Below, one piece after another: positions 37,813-49,106 of a stretch of DNA of 64,000 nucleotides (position 1 is the stretch's first letter; the number at the start of each line of letters is the position of its first letter). The DNA is taken from positions 44,620,906 to 44,684,905 of the forward strand of contig OY759265.1 in the NCBI GenBank assembly GCA_963662155.1, in the 5' to 3' direction. The translations under genes were made by a program, and so were the position numbers. Source of the DNA: Lamellibrachia columna. Lineage: Eukaryota; Annelida; Polychaeta; Sabellida; Siboglinidae. A model generated the notes under the pieces. That model was not told the origin of the DNA. It made no database searches and worked only from the letters and a program-made list of their open reading frames with translations.

Positions 37813-39234
37813 TACTTTTCTTTCATTGTTTCTTGCTACCTGTTCTGCTCTCTGATGTTGGCCCTATATCTATCTATAATTCATCGTTTCTTTGCCTTTA
37901 TTCAGTAATGGTGCGCGAGCATAATAGTCTTCACATTTGAATGAATTGCTCTTACACGAAGAAGACCTCAGAAACACAAATAGTCCCACGGGAATCAAAA
38001 CCATCCGTCTAGATATAAACGTTGTCGTCAGTCACGTTACACGTGAACTCAGCGAGAACGTGAACTCCGCCGTTTATACAATAATCACGTGGTATGCACT
38101 GTCTGGCGGAAATAACTTGAATGTGGTTTGTGCGCACGTCTGCTTCCGTAGTGAACTCGCGGGAACGAGGCTGTAACTTCTGGTTGAACAAGAATGTGAT
38201 CGTCCTCAACACGCGAACGAGTCTGCCGAGACATTGTTATGCAGTGAATAATGCCACTTGTGGTTAAGGGAAAGTAGACAAAATGTAAGTCATACGAAAT
38301 TCAAAGGCATTGCAATTGCTGTAATACCACGTTCAATTAAAATATGATTTAGAGGAGACTAAGTGAATTGTTTCTGGTGCGGTTTACTAAAGACTATTAT
38401 TACAAACACCTTTACAGATAGATGTTGATTTGTGTCATATTACTTTGATACTATGTGTGTTATTAATATTTATTAAGTAGGACTACGAGTGATTACCTAT
38501 ATGACGTCACTGTATGGAAGTGCCTACGTCACCCCATCGATGGCGTATTCCGGATATTTACAGGTAATTTCGGGATTGTTCTTGCATTTACATCGTTTTC
38601 TGTACGTGGTAATACGAACATTTCTATATGATAATAATAGTAACTCATTTGCCACCATTTTATGTGTAGACACTCAGGTGCTCACATTTGTTACGATTTG
38701 CGTACGTCGCTATTCCAATTTGCCGGAAAACCACCAACCGTCAAACAATTATGCACCACCGCATGTAAAACTGCGAAAAGTGTGTATAACCTCGTGGCTT
38801 GGTTTTAAAGATTCCAGTATAGATAAATCAGAACGACACATTCATTTTCAAAGATTACAAGGCGCAGAAGAGGACCCAGAAGAGGACACAAAGAGGACAC
38901 CGAAGAAGAAAGAGAAAAAAGAAGACGACAAATAAGAAGACACAGAAGAGGACTCGTCGCAACTAATGCAGTATGTCAACGGTTCTAATATGTCAACGGT
39001 TCTAATATGTTGTGGTGCTGTCCTTTACTCATTTTTTTTATTTCGTTTGCTTTCTGTTTTCAGTTGCGAGGCACCAGTCCTGACATCAGTCCTGACATCA
39101 GCAGACATCCAAGGAAGGAGTATCGAGCAAAAGGTGCTACAATTGCTGCTTCTGTAATTCTTAACTTACGTTTGTCTCTCAGATGATATGGTAGCAGGCT
39201 GCATGGTGTTCATGTCCTGGTGCAGCAGACTTCG

Positions 39235-39560
39235 ATGATAGTGGCACGGATATAGTGGTCGTATTTTAAACTGTTCTGTGTTTTCTTCCAGGCGCTAGTG
39301 TTGCAGGTTGCAAAAAGGTATGCAGTCGAACGTGTGGTTGTCACTGCCGACAGCAAGTTCATGACGTTGACGTCTTGACGCAACTGACTTCGGTGGTAAG
39401 GTAAGGACACGGATGTAGTGGTCGTATTTTTAACTGTTCTGTTTTATTTCATGCAGTAGCTTTGCAGGTTGCAAAAAAAGCATGCAGTCGAAGGGTGTGG
39501 TCGTCACTGCCTAGAGCGAGCGCATGGTGTTGACGTAGCAGACGACCACCTGGAAGAAGT
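39235..39560. repeat. 163-bp imperfect tandem duplication
   Basis: 'gtggtcgtattttaaactgt' at 39255 recurs at 39418, followed in both by 'ttgcaggttgcaaaaa' and 'gcatgcagtcgaa'-like blocks. Confidence 0.75.
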
Positions 39561-39730
39561 GACGACCACCTAGGACATTATCCCCTGGTTATGTAGTGTT
39601 AATTTAGTCTGGTTGTACCAGTGATTACGAGAGTACGATGCAATAAATTCAGTACGACTTTTGTTTTGAGGCATTGAGGTAACAAACACATTGAGACTCA
39701 CGCAGTAACGCACGCACGCAAGCACAGAGG

Positions 39731-39848
39731 TTTTGTTATTAGGAAACTTAAAATTATAATTTCTCGTCCCTCCTTCACTTTCGCCGTTTATGTTCTTCCT
39801 GTTTCTCCTGTCATGCGAATTGGAATCTTATGTTTCCTAATAACAAAA
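39731..39848. repeat. 17-bp perfect inverted repeat around 84 bp
   Basis: TTTTGTTATTAGGAAAC at 39731-39747 is exactly reverse-complemented at 39832-39848. It could form a stem-loop or be the ends of a small MITE. Confidence 0.7.
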
Positions 39849-40904
39849 CTGTTTTATTACAAGGCATCACATTCAGAAAACGTACGCCTTACGATCGTGA
39901 AAGAGATACTTAAGGTCAGTAACGTACATTCATGTACATCTGTTATTGATAAACGACCATGATTCTTTCTTAGTTCTATTGACGTTCGTTTACGGTCTGT
40001 ACGGTTTATGTCTACATATTGTTGATGTGCTTACAAGTACACGTCTCGTCTTGTTATCGGTGTTATTTAGAGAACCTATTTTATTTTGACGTGATTGCAC
40101 TAACCATGCTGTACCTCAAAATAAACTTGTTTCTGTACACTGTTGTCGACAGTCGCAACTTGTGGTTACGTTGTCACTTTATTAAACAGAGTTCTTCTAC
40201 ACCGTTGAGCGCATGGGTGCGTTTGTTTAAAGCACATCGGTTAGTTTCTAGGAATAAATTGCTGTAGATAATAACAAACTCGAGTGTATTCTCCATTCGA
40301 ATGATTGGTTTATTTAACCTATGCTTACAAAATTAATGTATCTTAATATTATGTTACCATAAATTCTACCATAATCATGTCGCAAACATAAGAAAAAGTG
40401 TCCTGTGTTTGGCAAAGTGCGTTAATGTTACGCCTAGCTCACACGCGATCTATATAACACCGAGATGACCGAACGTAAAAAGTGTGTTTTACAGTCGCAG
40501 ACTGCAGCGAAACTTATGCGTTCGTGTTTCGCTTTTCGTCATTCTCGCTAGGTGGCGCGCCAGTAGATTATTTGCATTCTTTCACCTGCCGCGTTTGTCT
40601 CTCCGCACATTTCATGGCGGTTAATGAGCTTAAACCAATAGCACACGTTTTCGAATCCGTTGTGCAGCAAATGTTAAGTAATCATTTGTGTTGGCAAACA
40701 CAGAAACTAGGCGGCGTCCAATATCCTTCTAGTTCTAGTGTATCTAGTTAAACTCCGGTTATGCTCGTAACGTTAACCGACCTTCAACAAATCTGAAAGT
40801 CTTTCCTGATTTCAAGCTTTATGGTTTTTGAACAAACTGACACGCCACTTGGCGATTACGTAGTTTCATAAGGTCCGACTTGGCGCATATTAACAAAGAA
40901 CGTA

Positions 40905-40906
40905 TT

Positions 40907-40946
<40 letters not shown>

Positions 40947-40975
40947 CGGGCGAGCGGGCGAGCGAGCGAGCGAGC
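40905..40975. repeat. CGCA and GCGA tetranucleotide repeats
   Basis: (CGCA)n running into (GCGA)n, about 70 bp, in the CYB5RL upstream region. Confidence 0.95.
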
Positions 40976-41752
40976 TTCTACTTCAAAGCTCGTGTCTGGT
41001 GTCTGCGTGTCTTTAGGCTTCGGCAACGCGTTCCAAAGTGTTGGTCTGGACACACAGATAGCCCATCTGGCGTATAATAGCCCTCTAACAAGGCAGTAAC
41101 ACGTGGACCAGCAGTTTAATACGCAGTCTACGGTACCCCGATGTTACGGATACAGATCTATGAAAAGTACTGTAGCAGCATAAAATGTAAACATTGATTA
41201 AGGTCAAGGTCTTTGCTGGCCTGAGAGAAATAGATTCCGATATCTTGTTGGGAGTGTAAATTAAAGACAAATTACAGAAGCAGCGTTTTTATTGGCAAAT
41301 TTAAAGTTTGTAGTAATTACTATGCATATACATTTTATAGGCAGTGCTGTGTATTATGTATACCATATTATGCTATGGTGACATGTTGCGGAGTAAATAT
41401 GGGCGATATTAAAGATGTTTAGGCCGCATCAATGATTCTTATAGTACGAACTTACGTAGGTATATACAAACAAACATTATTGCCTTATTATTGTTTATGT
41501 TGGCATAAAATTAACACAATTGTGCTACTTCGACTTCGTCTATGCTTACGGAAACTATTCTTGCTAAACCGTAACAAAATCAAAGACAAATTAAATACTC
41601 GACTCGAGTCTCTCTAGCCTAGGACTAGGTTGCCCAAGTCAAATAATTTCATTTAGGCAAATTTATTCCCTGAATGCTAAAGTACCCAACTCTCATCCAA
41701 ATGAACAGGTCTCAAAACAGTTGTCTTTATCTGACCATTATATTTTTGAACA

Positions 41753-44700
41753 ATGAACTGGGATGGTATTCCTGGTGCAATTGCAACGTCTATGACTATG
41801 TCTGTGAACACTGACGTGAATCATGCAGCACCGGAGGACCAAGTTGTGATTAAACCAGTTCTTCCAGCCAAGCCAGAAGCTCCTCTAAGCAGCGACTGTT
41901 GTGGTAATGGCTGCGCCATGTGTGTGTTTGACGTCTATGAGCAGGAGCTTGCACTCTGGAGAAAGGAATGCGAACAAATCAGGAATGGAGAGCTAGCAGA
42001 GTCGACTTACACACAGGTGATGCTTAGTGTTAACAAATGTACAGTGGAACGTCACTTTTAAGGTCACCTCAGGACTGGGTCAAAGTGAGCTGAATAGTGA
42101 GGTGATCGTATTAGCAGGACTAATGTCCTATACTTTTTTGTTATGGAATTAATTTGGGATTGTCCCAGGATGACCATAATGGCGAGGTGGCGTTATTACT
42201 GGGGTGACCATAATGTTGAGGTGGCTGTATTATCGAGGTGACCATAATGTTGAGGTGGCTGTATTACTGAGGTGACCATTAAGCGAGGTTCGATTGTTTG
42301 GATTCAGAACAATTGTAATATAGCTTGACTGAAAACAGGAACACTGAAGACATTTTAGAATATATTGGTTGCATTTGTGCTATCTTTAGAACTGAAAAAT
42401 CAATTAAGAATCAGAAACACTACTATTATCGTGGTGTAATTTGTTTGGTCATATTTAGAACAAACATTTAGAAATACAGTTCATAACAATTAATTTTGTA
42501 AAGATAATGATGATAATAGCTCATGGTATAAGAATAAATTAAGCCTAACAAGATTTAATAAGATAACTAATCAAACCAAAAACCCATATGGCAAAGGGAC
42601 AAGGAAACCATTGGCTTACCAAGAGTCCAACACTTATTCATCTTTGTGTAACCTGCCCTTCTGAGATATTTGTAAATGTTGTATTTAACCATATTCATGT
42701 TGCTAAAACAAGTCTTTTGAAGTTGTTCTGATGTTCGTTTTAGTAGTTTTACACATCTGTACATCAGGGCCATAGGTTAAATGAGCAGGATCAAGGTTTT
42801 ATATTCAATGTGTCATTGCTACAGAGATTGTTTCTGAACTAGTCAGACATTTAAATGAGTTTGTCAAACAAAGCACCATATTGTATCATCTTTCTCCAAA
42901 TTGTTACACAATGATATAAAAAACTCAAGTATCCACCAGTACTACTTAATTCATAATGTTATTTATTATAAAAAACTGTACGAGTTATATTTTTTTCGCA
43001 AAACTTATAGATAACAATATGTTCTTTGGTTGTGTTGCAGTTTGTTTAATAATTTTGTTTCTCTTTAGTGTCCGACAGTATGCCCAAAAGAGTACCACAC
43101 ATTCCAGATTGTCAGCATATCAAAGGAGACAAATACGTGTTCTAAATACAAGTTTACTATTCCGAACCAGCAGTGCTTACAATACAGTGTTGGGCAGCAT
43201 CTTATCCTAAGGTAAACACCTAAGTTACTATGTTTTTTTCCATGTACCTGTACTGAACGTTTTTAATTGTACAATGCTCCTCATTTACAGTTTCAAGATA
43301 ATATTCATAGAAAGGTTATGATAGAAGAAATTATGGTTTGACAGTTAAAATTTTTCCCCATTTGTTGACCAGGAATGAAAAGAAACTGGTGAGTTTGAGC
43401 TTAAACTGTTTCTGTTTTATAGATGGAAGTCCCAGGATAAAGTTCTAACTCGACAGTACACAATCATTAATGAGCCGATGGCCAAAGGCTATTTTGAAGT
43501 TCTTATCAAGGTAAGAAAATGAACTAAAGAGTAATTCATAGAATATTTACTTTGTATATCCGCATTACTAACAAGTTTTACTAAGTACTGTGAAGACAAT
43601 TTACATGTTTACATTTATATGTTTTATGTACAATTACAAGTCTATGCTTGATGACATAACATTTAAGTGACGGGGGGCTAAAGGTAGGGAAATTTTATAA
43701 TTTAAATCAGTGATTTAAACAAAAGATCAAGTGATTGAAATCAATGACTTAATAAAAAATCAAGTTACCTAAATCAATGTTTTAAATAAAAAAATCAAGT
43801 GATTTAAATCAATGATTGAAATCAATTTGAATCACTCACCCTGATATTTATAAATTAATATAAAACATACTTTTAGCTGTATCCTGATGGTGCAATGTCG
43901 AATTACATCCATACATGGAACGTTGGTGACCACATCGAGTGGAGGGGACCGCTTGGTCACTTCGCCTACACCCCGAATATGGTAAGAAACTCACTTTCAC
44001 CGAAACAACAACATCCCTTGTTTATACAAATTATTGGTCAGATTTTGCCTTCTCTTGATGTCCTGTTTCCTATTTTCTTTTAATACTGTGTAATTAAAAA
44101 TTGTAAGTTTTAAAGGTACAATTTCTGATCGTATTTATCATTAAAATCATGTTATCTAGTATAAACTATATATCTATTGTAACAGCTTGACCGCCCACAC
44201 ATATTTTAATGAACCACAGTAGGTTTTGAAATTCGAATGAGTCGAGTCGAATTGCATGTTGAATTTCATGTTGAATTGCATGTTGAACAGAACAGAGTTT
44301 ATTTAAGTTATTTATTACTCCCAATTATGCCTACGACATTGAGACGTACTTGTTTTGTTAACTATTTGTAATGGTTCATTGTAGCTACACGGCTCCTGCG
44401 AGTGCTATCTATATAACTCAGACCACGCATCCACTCTAGTCCACCTATTAGGCGGCCCCTGCGAGCTGTGGGTGCTATCTATATAACTCAGTCCACCCAT
44501 CTGCTCTAGTCCACCTATTAGGCGGCCCCTGCAAGCTGTGAGTGCTATCTATATAACTCAGTCCACCCTTCCGCTCTAGTCCACCTATTAGGTGGCCTCT
44601 GCGAGGTGTGAGTGCTATCTATATAACTCAGTCCACCCATCCGCTCTAGTCCACCTACTAGGCGTTACTTGCTGGATGGCAAAATCGATATATTCGTAAA

Positions 44701-46791
44701 ATTATATTTAAAAACTGGTGCATTAAAACACTCGGACAGTCAAGGTGTCAGAATAGAGACAGTTTTTGCTATATAACGTAAGTTTACCATAAAAACGATC
44801 AGACTTTGAACCTTTAGTAAACATGTATCTGTCATCATTCCATTGTTGTAGCATCCGTGGATCCTGCTGCTAGCCGCAGGTACAGGCATCGCTCCGATGA
44901 TCCAAGTGATAAGGCAGGTGCTGGGTAACGAACAGGATGAGACGCGACTGCGACTGATATACGCCTGTCGGACGTACAGTGATATTCTGTCCAAGGTGCA
45001 GCTGGATGCGTGGCAGGACTACTGGAACTTCTCTGTGCTCTATGTCCTATCTCAGGTAAGGCAACATCATGGCTGCAATCTAGGAACAACTCTTCTAACT
45101 TGCATACCTGCCAAACTTGAATAGCGCACACCTGTAACACTGGTAACAGAAATCCAAAAGATCCTCAAACAAATTGCTATGATTATCTACGTTCACTGGT
45201 TTGCCATGTATGCTTGAAACTTATGTCATGTGCAAACTGAATTGGACTGATTAGAACTCGCGAGACTTTGGGCACCGCGAATTGCGTACAGCTAGAATAT
45301 TCAAGAGAGTTACTCCTCACACATGTTTTGAACTGAAGATTTTTTATCGCCATGCTATTTGACAAATGCTGTAATACAACATAGTTTGTTCAAAACGCAC
45401 AAAGTCATAAGGAAAGTCGTCCTACGCGTGCAAGTCTATAAATTTTAGATAAACCGTAAGAGTTGGCACATACGCACTTGTGTTTGTAAAAACAAATTCG
45501 TTTTAGGTGATTCATCAAAGGTGCTTAATCAATTAGATTTTTTGCTAGTCTCATTTCAAATAAATTTTGTGAAAAACCAAACCTACCTAGTATCCACTGC
45601 AACATACTAGTTCGTTTGTGCAACTTTTGTATGTAGTTTTTATGAAATCATCAGACAAACTATTAAATTAGTTAATGCTTGCTCAAGCATTAAGTGCAGT
45701 GAACATCAAAAGGTTGAAAAATCACGATTTTCTTCCTTGGTGAAATTTGTTTAACTTTGTCATGTGATCGGCGAGAGGATGGAGGTCACGCCCATGGTCA
45801 GCATTGACCAACACAGTGTTTACCATATTTTTATCATTACACCATTATTTTGATCATTACCAGATCTAACGACTAAAGTAAATTTTTTCGATGATTCAAA
45901 AAATAGGCATTTTTTTTTATTAAATCGACTGCGGGTGTTACATAAACTATTCTCACACTACACATTTGGACACCAATGAACCGGATTTGCGATGGGCTAA
46001 ATCAGCTGAGGAAGCAGTTTTAAGGAAACTTAATAGTTCCTCATGTTGATGAATGTAGACGAATGTGACGTACATATTTGTGAAGTTACTCTGAATTAAT
46101 GCAGTTCTTTCTTTGACACAACAACTGTACTTTATAGTTTAAGTAAGCACGTGCGGGCGTGTGTGTCAGGTGATTACATGCAGTGGAACATCACCCTCGG
46201 CACTGGGCCAGTGTGACCTGAATAGCGAGGTGACCATATTAGAGGGATTAAATGTCCTATACTTTACTGTTATCGGAATAGTTTGGGACTGTCCCAGAGT
46301 GAGGGGGTGTCGCAGGAAGTGGGAGGTTGGCCTTAAAAACAGTGGAAGGCTGGGCTCAAAAATTGGTGAGAGGTGTGAATGGTGGGAAGTGGACTCAAAA
46401 ATGGTGGGAGGTGGGAGGTTGGCCCTGCAAACAGGTGGGAGTTGGGAGGTTGAGGCCCCTGCCAAACCCCGTCCAGGGTGACCACAATGGGGAGGTGGCT
46501 ATAAAGCGAGGTTCGACTGTACTTGTCATACATGTTTTAGTGATGTTGAACATCGGGAGCTTTCATATTTTCTCTTGTGCCAAGGAGCAGTCCAAGAGTG
46601 GAACCAAAACGCGATCTTCAGACTGGATTCACCGCGGACGGCTGGACGAGACGTTGCTGAGACAAGAACTTCAACAGCTCGACTGTGAACGCGTTAAAAT
46701 GCTTGTATGTGGCACTAAGTCATTCAATAGAGACATGGTTGATTCAGTCAAGCGAATAGGACTAAGTGAGAAACATTACTTCGTATTCTAA
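41753..46791 (+). CDS. CYB5RL: NADH-cytochrome b5 reductase-like protein (complete, six exons)
   Basis: Exons 41753-42016 (ATG), 43069-43211, 43423-43510, 43877-43981, 44852-45055 and 46585-46791 (TAA) have GT-AG borders and consistent phases; 1,011 nt encode 336 aa (human about 315). The N-terminus has the oxidoreductase-like Cys motif DCCGNGCAMCVFDVYEQE. Next come the FAD-binding barrel end GQHLILRW, the flavin motif RQYTIINE, GYFEVLIK and VGDHIEWRGPLGHF. The pyridine-nucleotide domain has LLLAAGTGIAPM and MLVCGTKSFN, and the chain ends KHYFVF, like the vertebrate terminus. The family is predicted to pass electrons from NAD(P)H through FAD to cytochrome b5-like acceptors. The usual RxYTxxS flavin motif has Asn instead of Ser. 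The last acceptor (caag at 46581-46584) is the least certain. Introns carry two related pogo-like elements and a 70-bp tandem repeat. Confidence 0.96.
42042..42296. mobile_element. pogo-like MITE in CYB5RL intron 1
   Basis: Left end CAGTGGAACGTCACTTTTAA and right end (reverse complement) CAATCGAACCTCGCTTAATG, with repeats of GAGGTGACCATAATG inside. It begins 26 bp after the exon 1 donor. Same family as 46181-46519. Confidence 0.7.
42536..42740 (-). mobile_element. CR1 3'-end fragment
   Basis: The minus strand encodes KYLRRAGYT, then a 3' UTR matching the CR1 at 14500-14625 ('gttggactct', 'aagccaatgg', 'tccttgtcc') and ends in TTAAATCTTGTT. It lies in CYB5RL intron 1. Confidence 0.8.
43680..43850. 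repeat. ATTTAAATCAATGATT-rich intron repeat
   Basis: Several copies of 'aaatcaagtgatttaaatca' with small changes in CYB5RL intron 3, ending 26 bp before the next exon. Family unknown. Confidence 0.6.
44396..44665. repeat. 70-bp tandem repeat in CYB5RL intron 4
   Basis: Four copies with 'gtgctatctatataactcag' spaced exactly 70 bp, plus 'gctctagtccacctattagg'. Confidence 0.95.
46181..46519. mobile_element. pogo-like MITE in CYB5RL intron 5
   Basis: Left end CAGTGGAACATCACCCTCGG, right end (reverse complement) CAGTCGAACCTCGCTTTATA, TA on the right flank. It shares 'tgtcctatact' and 'gactgtccca' blocks with 42042-42296 plus an extra G-rich stretch. It ends 65 bp before the last CYB5RL exon. Confidence 0.7.
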
Positions 46792-47122
46792 CTACAGTGA
46801 CGTTTTAGCAGAAGCTGCATAATTTGTAAATATATTTGCCAGCGTTCCTGCTTTTGACTGGAAATTCCCGCATTTTAACCAACTCTTCCATCCTCCTTGA
46901 CTCCTGAATCTATCGCTCTCCCAAGTTGCCAAAACATGTACACGAATCGTAGTATCCTTTATCACATAAATCGTGTAGAAATTGATGTTTACCACAACAT
47001 ACCTCTGCAGTCTACATTCTTTAACAACAACCATTTTGTGGTGCGCGTTTCGTAGTGGCCTGCGAAGTATGTGGTGCCATCTGCTGGTAAATTTTGTAGG
47101 ATTTAATGTTTAGATACTTTTA

Positions 47123-47128
47123 AATAAA
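47123..47128 (+). terminator. Probable CYB5RL polyadenylation signal
   Basis: AATAAA about 330 nt after the CYB5RL stop codon. Confidence 0.5.
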
Positions 47129-47944
47129 CTTTAGAAAAATCTCCGTGTTTCGAGTGAATATTCAGTCAAGTGTGACTGTATGTCGCTTGCTTTGATGTCC
47201 TATTTATCATGGCATCGAATTTGTTACTTGGCATTATGTGAATAATGACACAGCAGACTCCCTTTGGCTTTGATCACTAAATACTGTTTTATACCGATGA
47301 ATGTTGGCGATTAACAATACCGTAGTTTCTTCAGGTCACGGTGGGCGTAATTCATGGACCTATTTTTAATTAATAGATTAGTATTGACATTTGATACTGT
47401 ATGCAATAAATAACCGTTGAAATACACTCCGCTGACTAACAGGAAATGTTAGCTGATCAATGTCATTTTATTAATTAAGAACACAGTGTCTTGTTTACGT
47501 AGGATACCACGCATGACTAATCATGTGTAAGTAAACAAGTACAATATACGTAATATATGACTGTTTTGGTTGCCAGTCGGTCGCCTGACATCGTAAGGGC
47601 CTAGATATGCAGGCTGGACCGTCGATAGGGTGGTTTGTACAAGCGGTTGTGGTCCAATTTGTTGGACGACACGGTGTCGCACGATATCAACCTGCAAGAA
47701 TCGGTTGTATAAATACCCACGCGAGACCAATTACGTTGGCTAATTGTTGGAACGATTGTGTCAGGAGAGTTAGGACTTGTTTCAATCTTGCTAACAGTTG
47801 ACCCCAATTTTGTAGCAGTGGCCAATCATCGACCGACAGCAGATACACCTTTCATTAAAAGCTCAAGCAGGGTGTGGCGCAAGTCAAGATCTAGGTTGGA
47901 GTGTCTAGGCATGTTGCTCGTTTAAAAGCAAACGCGATTTGTGT

Positions 47945-48135
47945 GTATTCTGTGTCACGATGTCGCCAGACAAATCGGCGCAACAGTTGTTCGTGTAAAC
48001 TGCCAGTCGAGAGGATCGGGGTTTGAGTCCACCTGTTGTCGTTGCGGAACATCCCACATTGTCTGTGTCTTTCTGAAGAGACTAACAGCCGCTGGTCCCT
48101 GGTGTCTATGCCAGGGGAAGTAAAATATCCCACAT
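47945..48135 (+). mobile_element. tRNA-derived SINE, copy 3
   Basis: B box GGGTTTGAGTCC, then the shared tail 'ctttctgaagagacta...gccgctggtccctggtgtctatgccaggggaagtaaaat'. It lies just downstream of the RHIM-like gene's last exon, on the opposite strand. Confidence 0.75.
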
Positions 48136-48246
48136 GGGAAATAGAAAAAACCTGTCGTGGACTCAGCCCTCAACATAATGAGGTTAACGTAGTATATCGG
48201 AAGAACATAAGTCGCGTGTCAAATGCGTGTATATGTGTGTGATGAT

Positions 48247-48368
48247 AAGTTCCACACCACAGAGCCTGGTCCATCAGCCGCGTCACCGTGTACGTGTGTG
48301 TGACGACAAGTTCCACACCACAGAGCCTGGTCCATCAGCCGCGTCACCGTGTCCTGTCCCGACTCGGG
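48247..48368. repeat. 61-bp duplication over the RHIM-like gene stop codon
   Basis: 'aagttccacaccacagagcc' plus 'tggtccatcagccgcgtcaccgtg' occurs at 48247 and 48308. The modelled stop (48344-48346) lies in the second copy, so the duplication spans the stop and 3' UTR. Confidence 0.9.
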
Positions 48369-49016
48369 AGCACCTCGCAGACGTAGTCCGTCCCCGAGAC
48401 GCCGTGTTGTCGCATGAAGCAGTCCACTCCATCGACGTTGGGCCTGTCCCCGCTCAGGAAGACCGTGATCCGAGGTTCTCGTATGCTTACGATCAGCACG
48501 CCCGGTACCCTGCCGAAGTGAGACCACAATCAAATGTCTACAGACGCGATGCGATGTGATTGTAGAAAAAATTATGATGCAGCACCGTGAAACTACTTGG
48601 ACCCACAGTCATTATTTCACTGACATGTTGGACAGGTTTCCCAGTACCACAGATCTGGTCCCAATACCACAGATCTGGTCCCAATAACACAGATCTGGTC
48701 CCAATACCACAGATCTGTGTAACTATTTCAATCGTGCTGCAGGCCATCTTGTTTTCAATGTTGACAGTTTCTGCAACATTTCATCGGGATAATCGCCACC
48801 AAACACATGCGCGTTTAGAAATCCGCCACACACTGCAGCCTGCACCACGTTACCGTGAAATGGCGAATACAACACATCCACACATTTGGTTTTAGCATGT
48901 ACGGTGGACCATCGATGTAGGAACTTCCGATCTAACGAACATCCGCTCAGAAGGAACCACTTTGAAACCCCGTTCTAACATGCACTCTGATATGTACCCA
49001 TGGATATAAGGGACAT

Positions 49017-49106
<90 letters not shown>

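Larger units (their letters stand above)
37813..41752. other. Intergenic region before CYB5RL
   Basis: Gene-poor. It holds a GA-rich tract (38860-38950), a 163-bp imperfect duplication (39235-39560), a hairpin-forming inverted repeat (39731-39848) and a CGCA/GCGA tract (40905-40975). Open frames at 38489-38935 and 40482-40751 have no family resemblance. The CYB5RL promoter should lie near its 3' end, but I see no clear core element. Confidence 0.5.

Noticed and set aside
38489..38935. 148-aa open frame ending in a Lys/Glu-rich tail
   Set aside because: No family resemblance and no splice partner; the charged tail comes from a GA-rich tract.
48219..48533. Alternative last-exon frame of the RHIM-like gene ([15 protein letters not shown])
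   Set aside because: Needs phase 0 entry, which neither the large exon nor the 61-nt exon provides, and its sequence is Arg-rich and repeat-driven.
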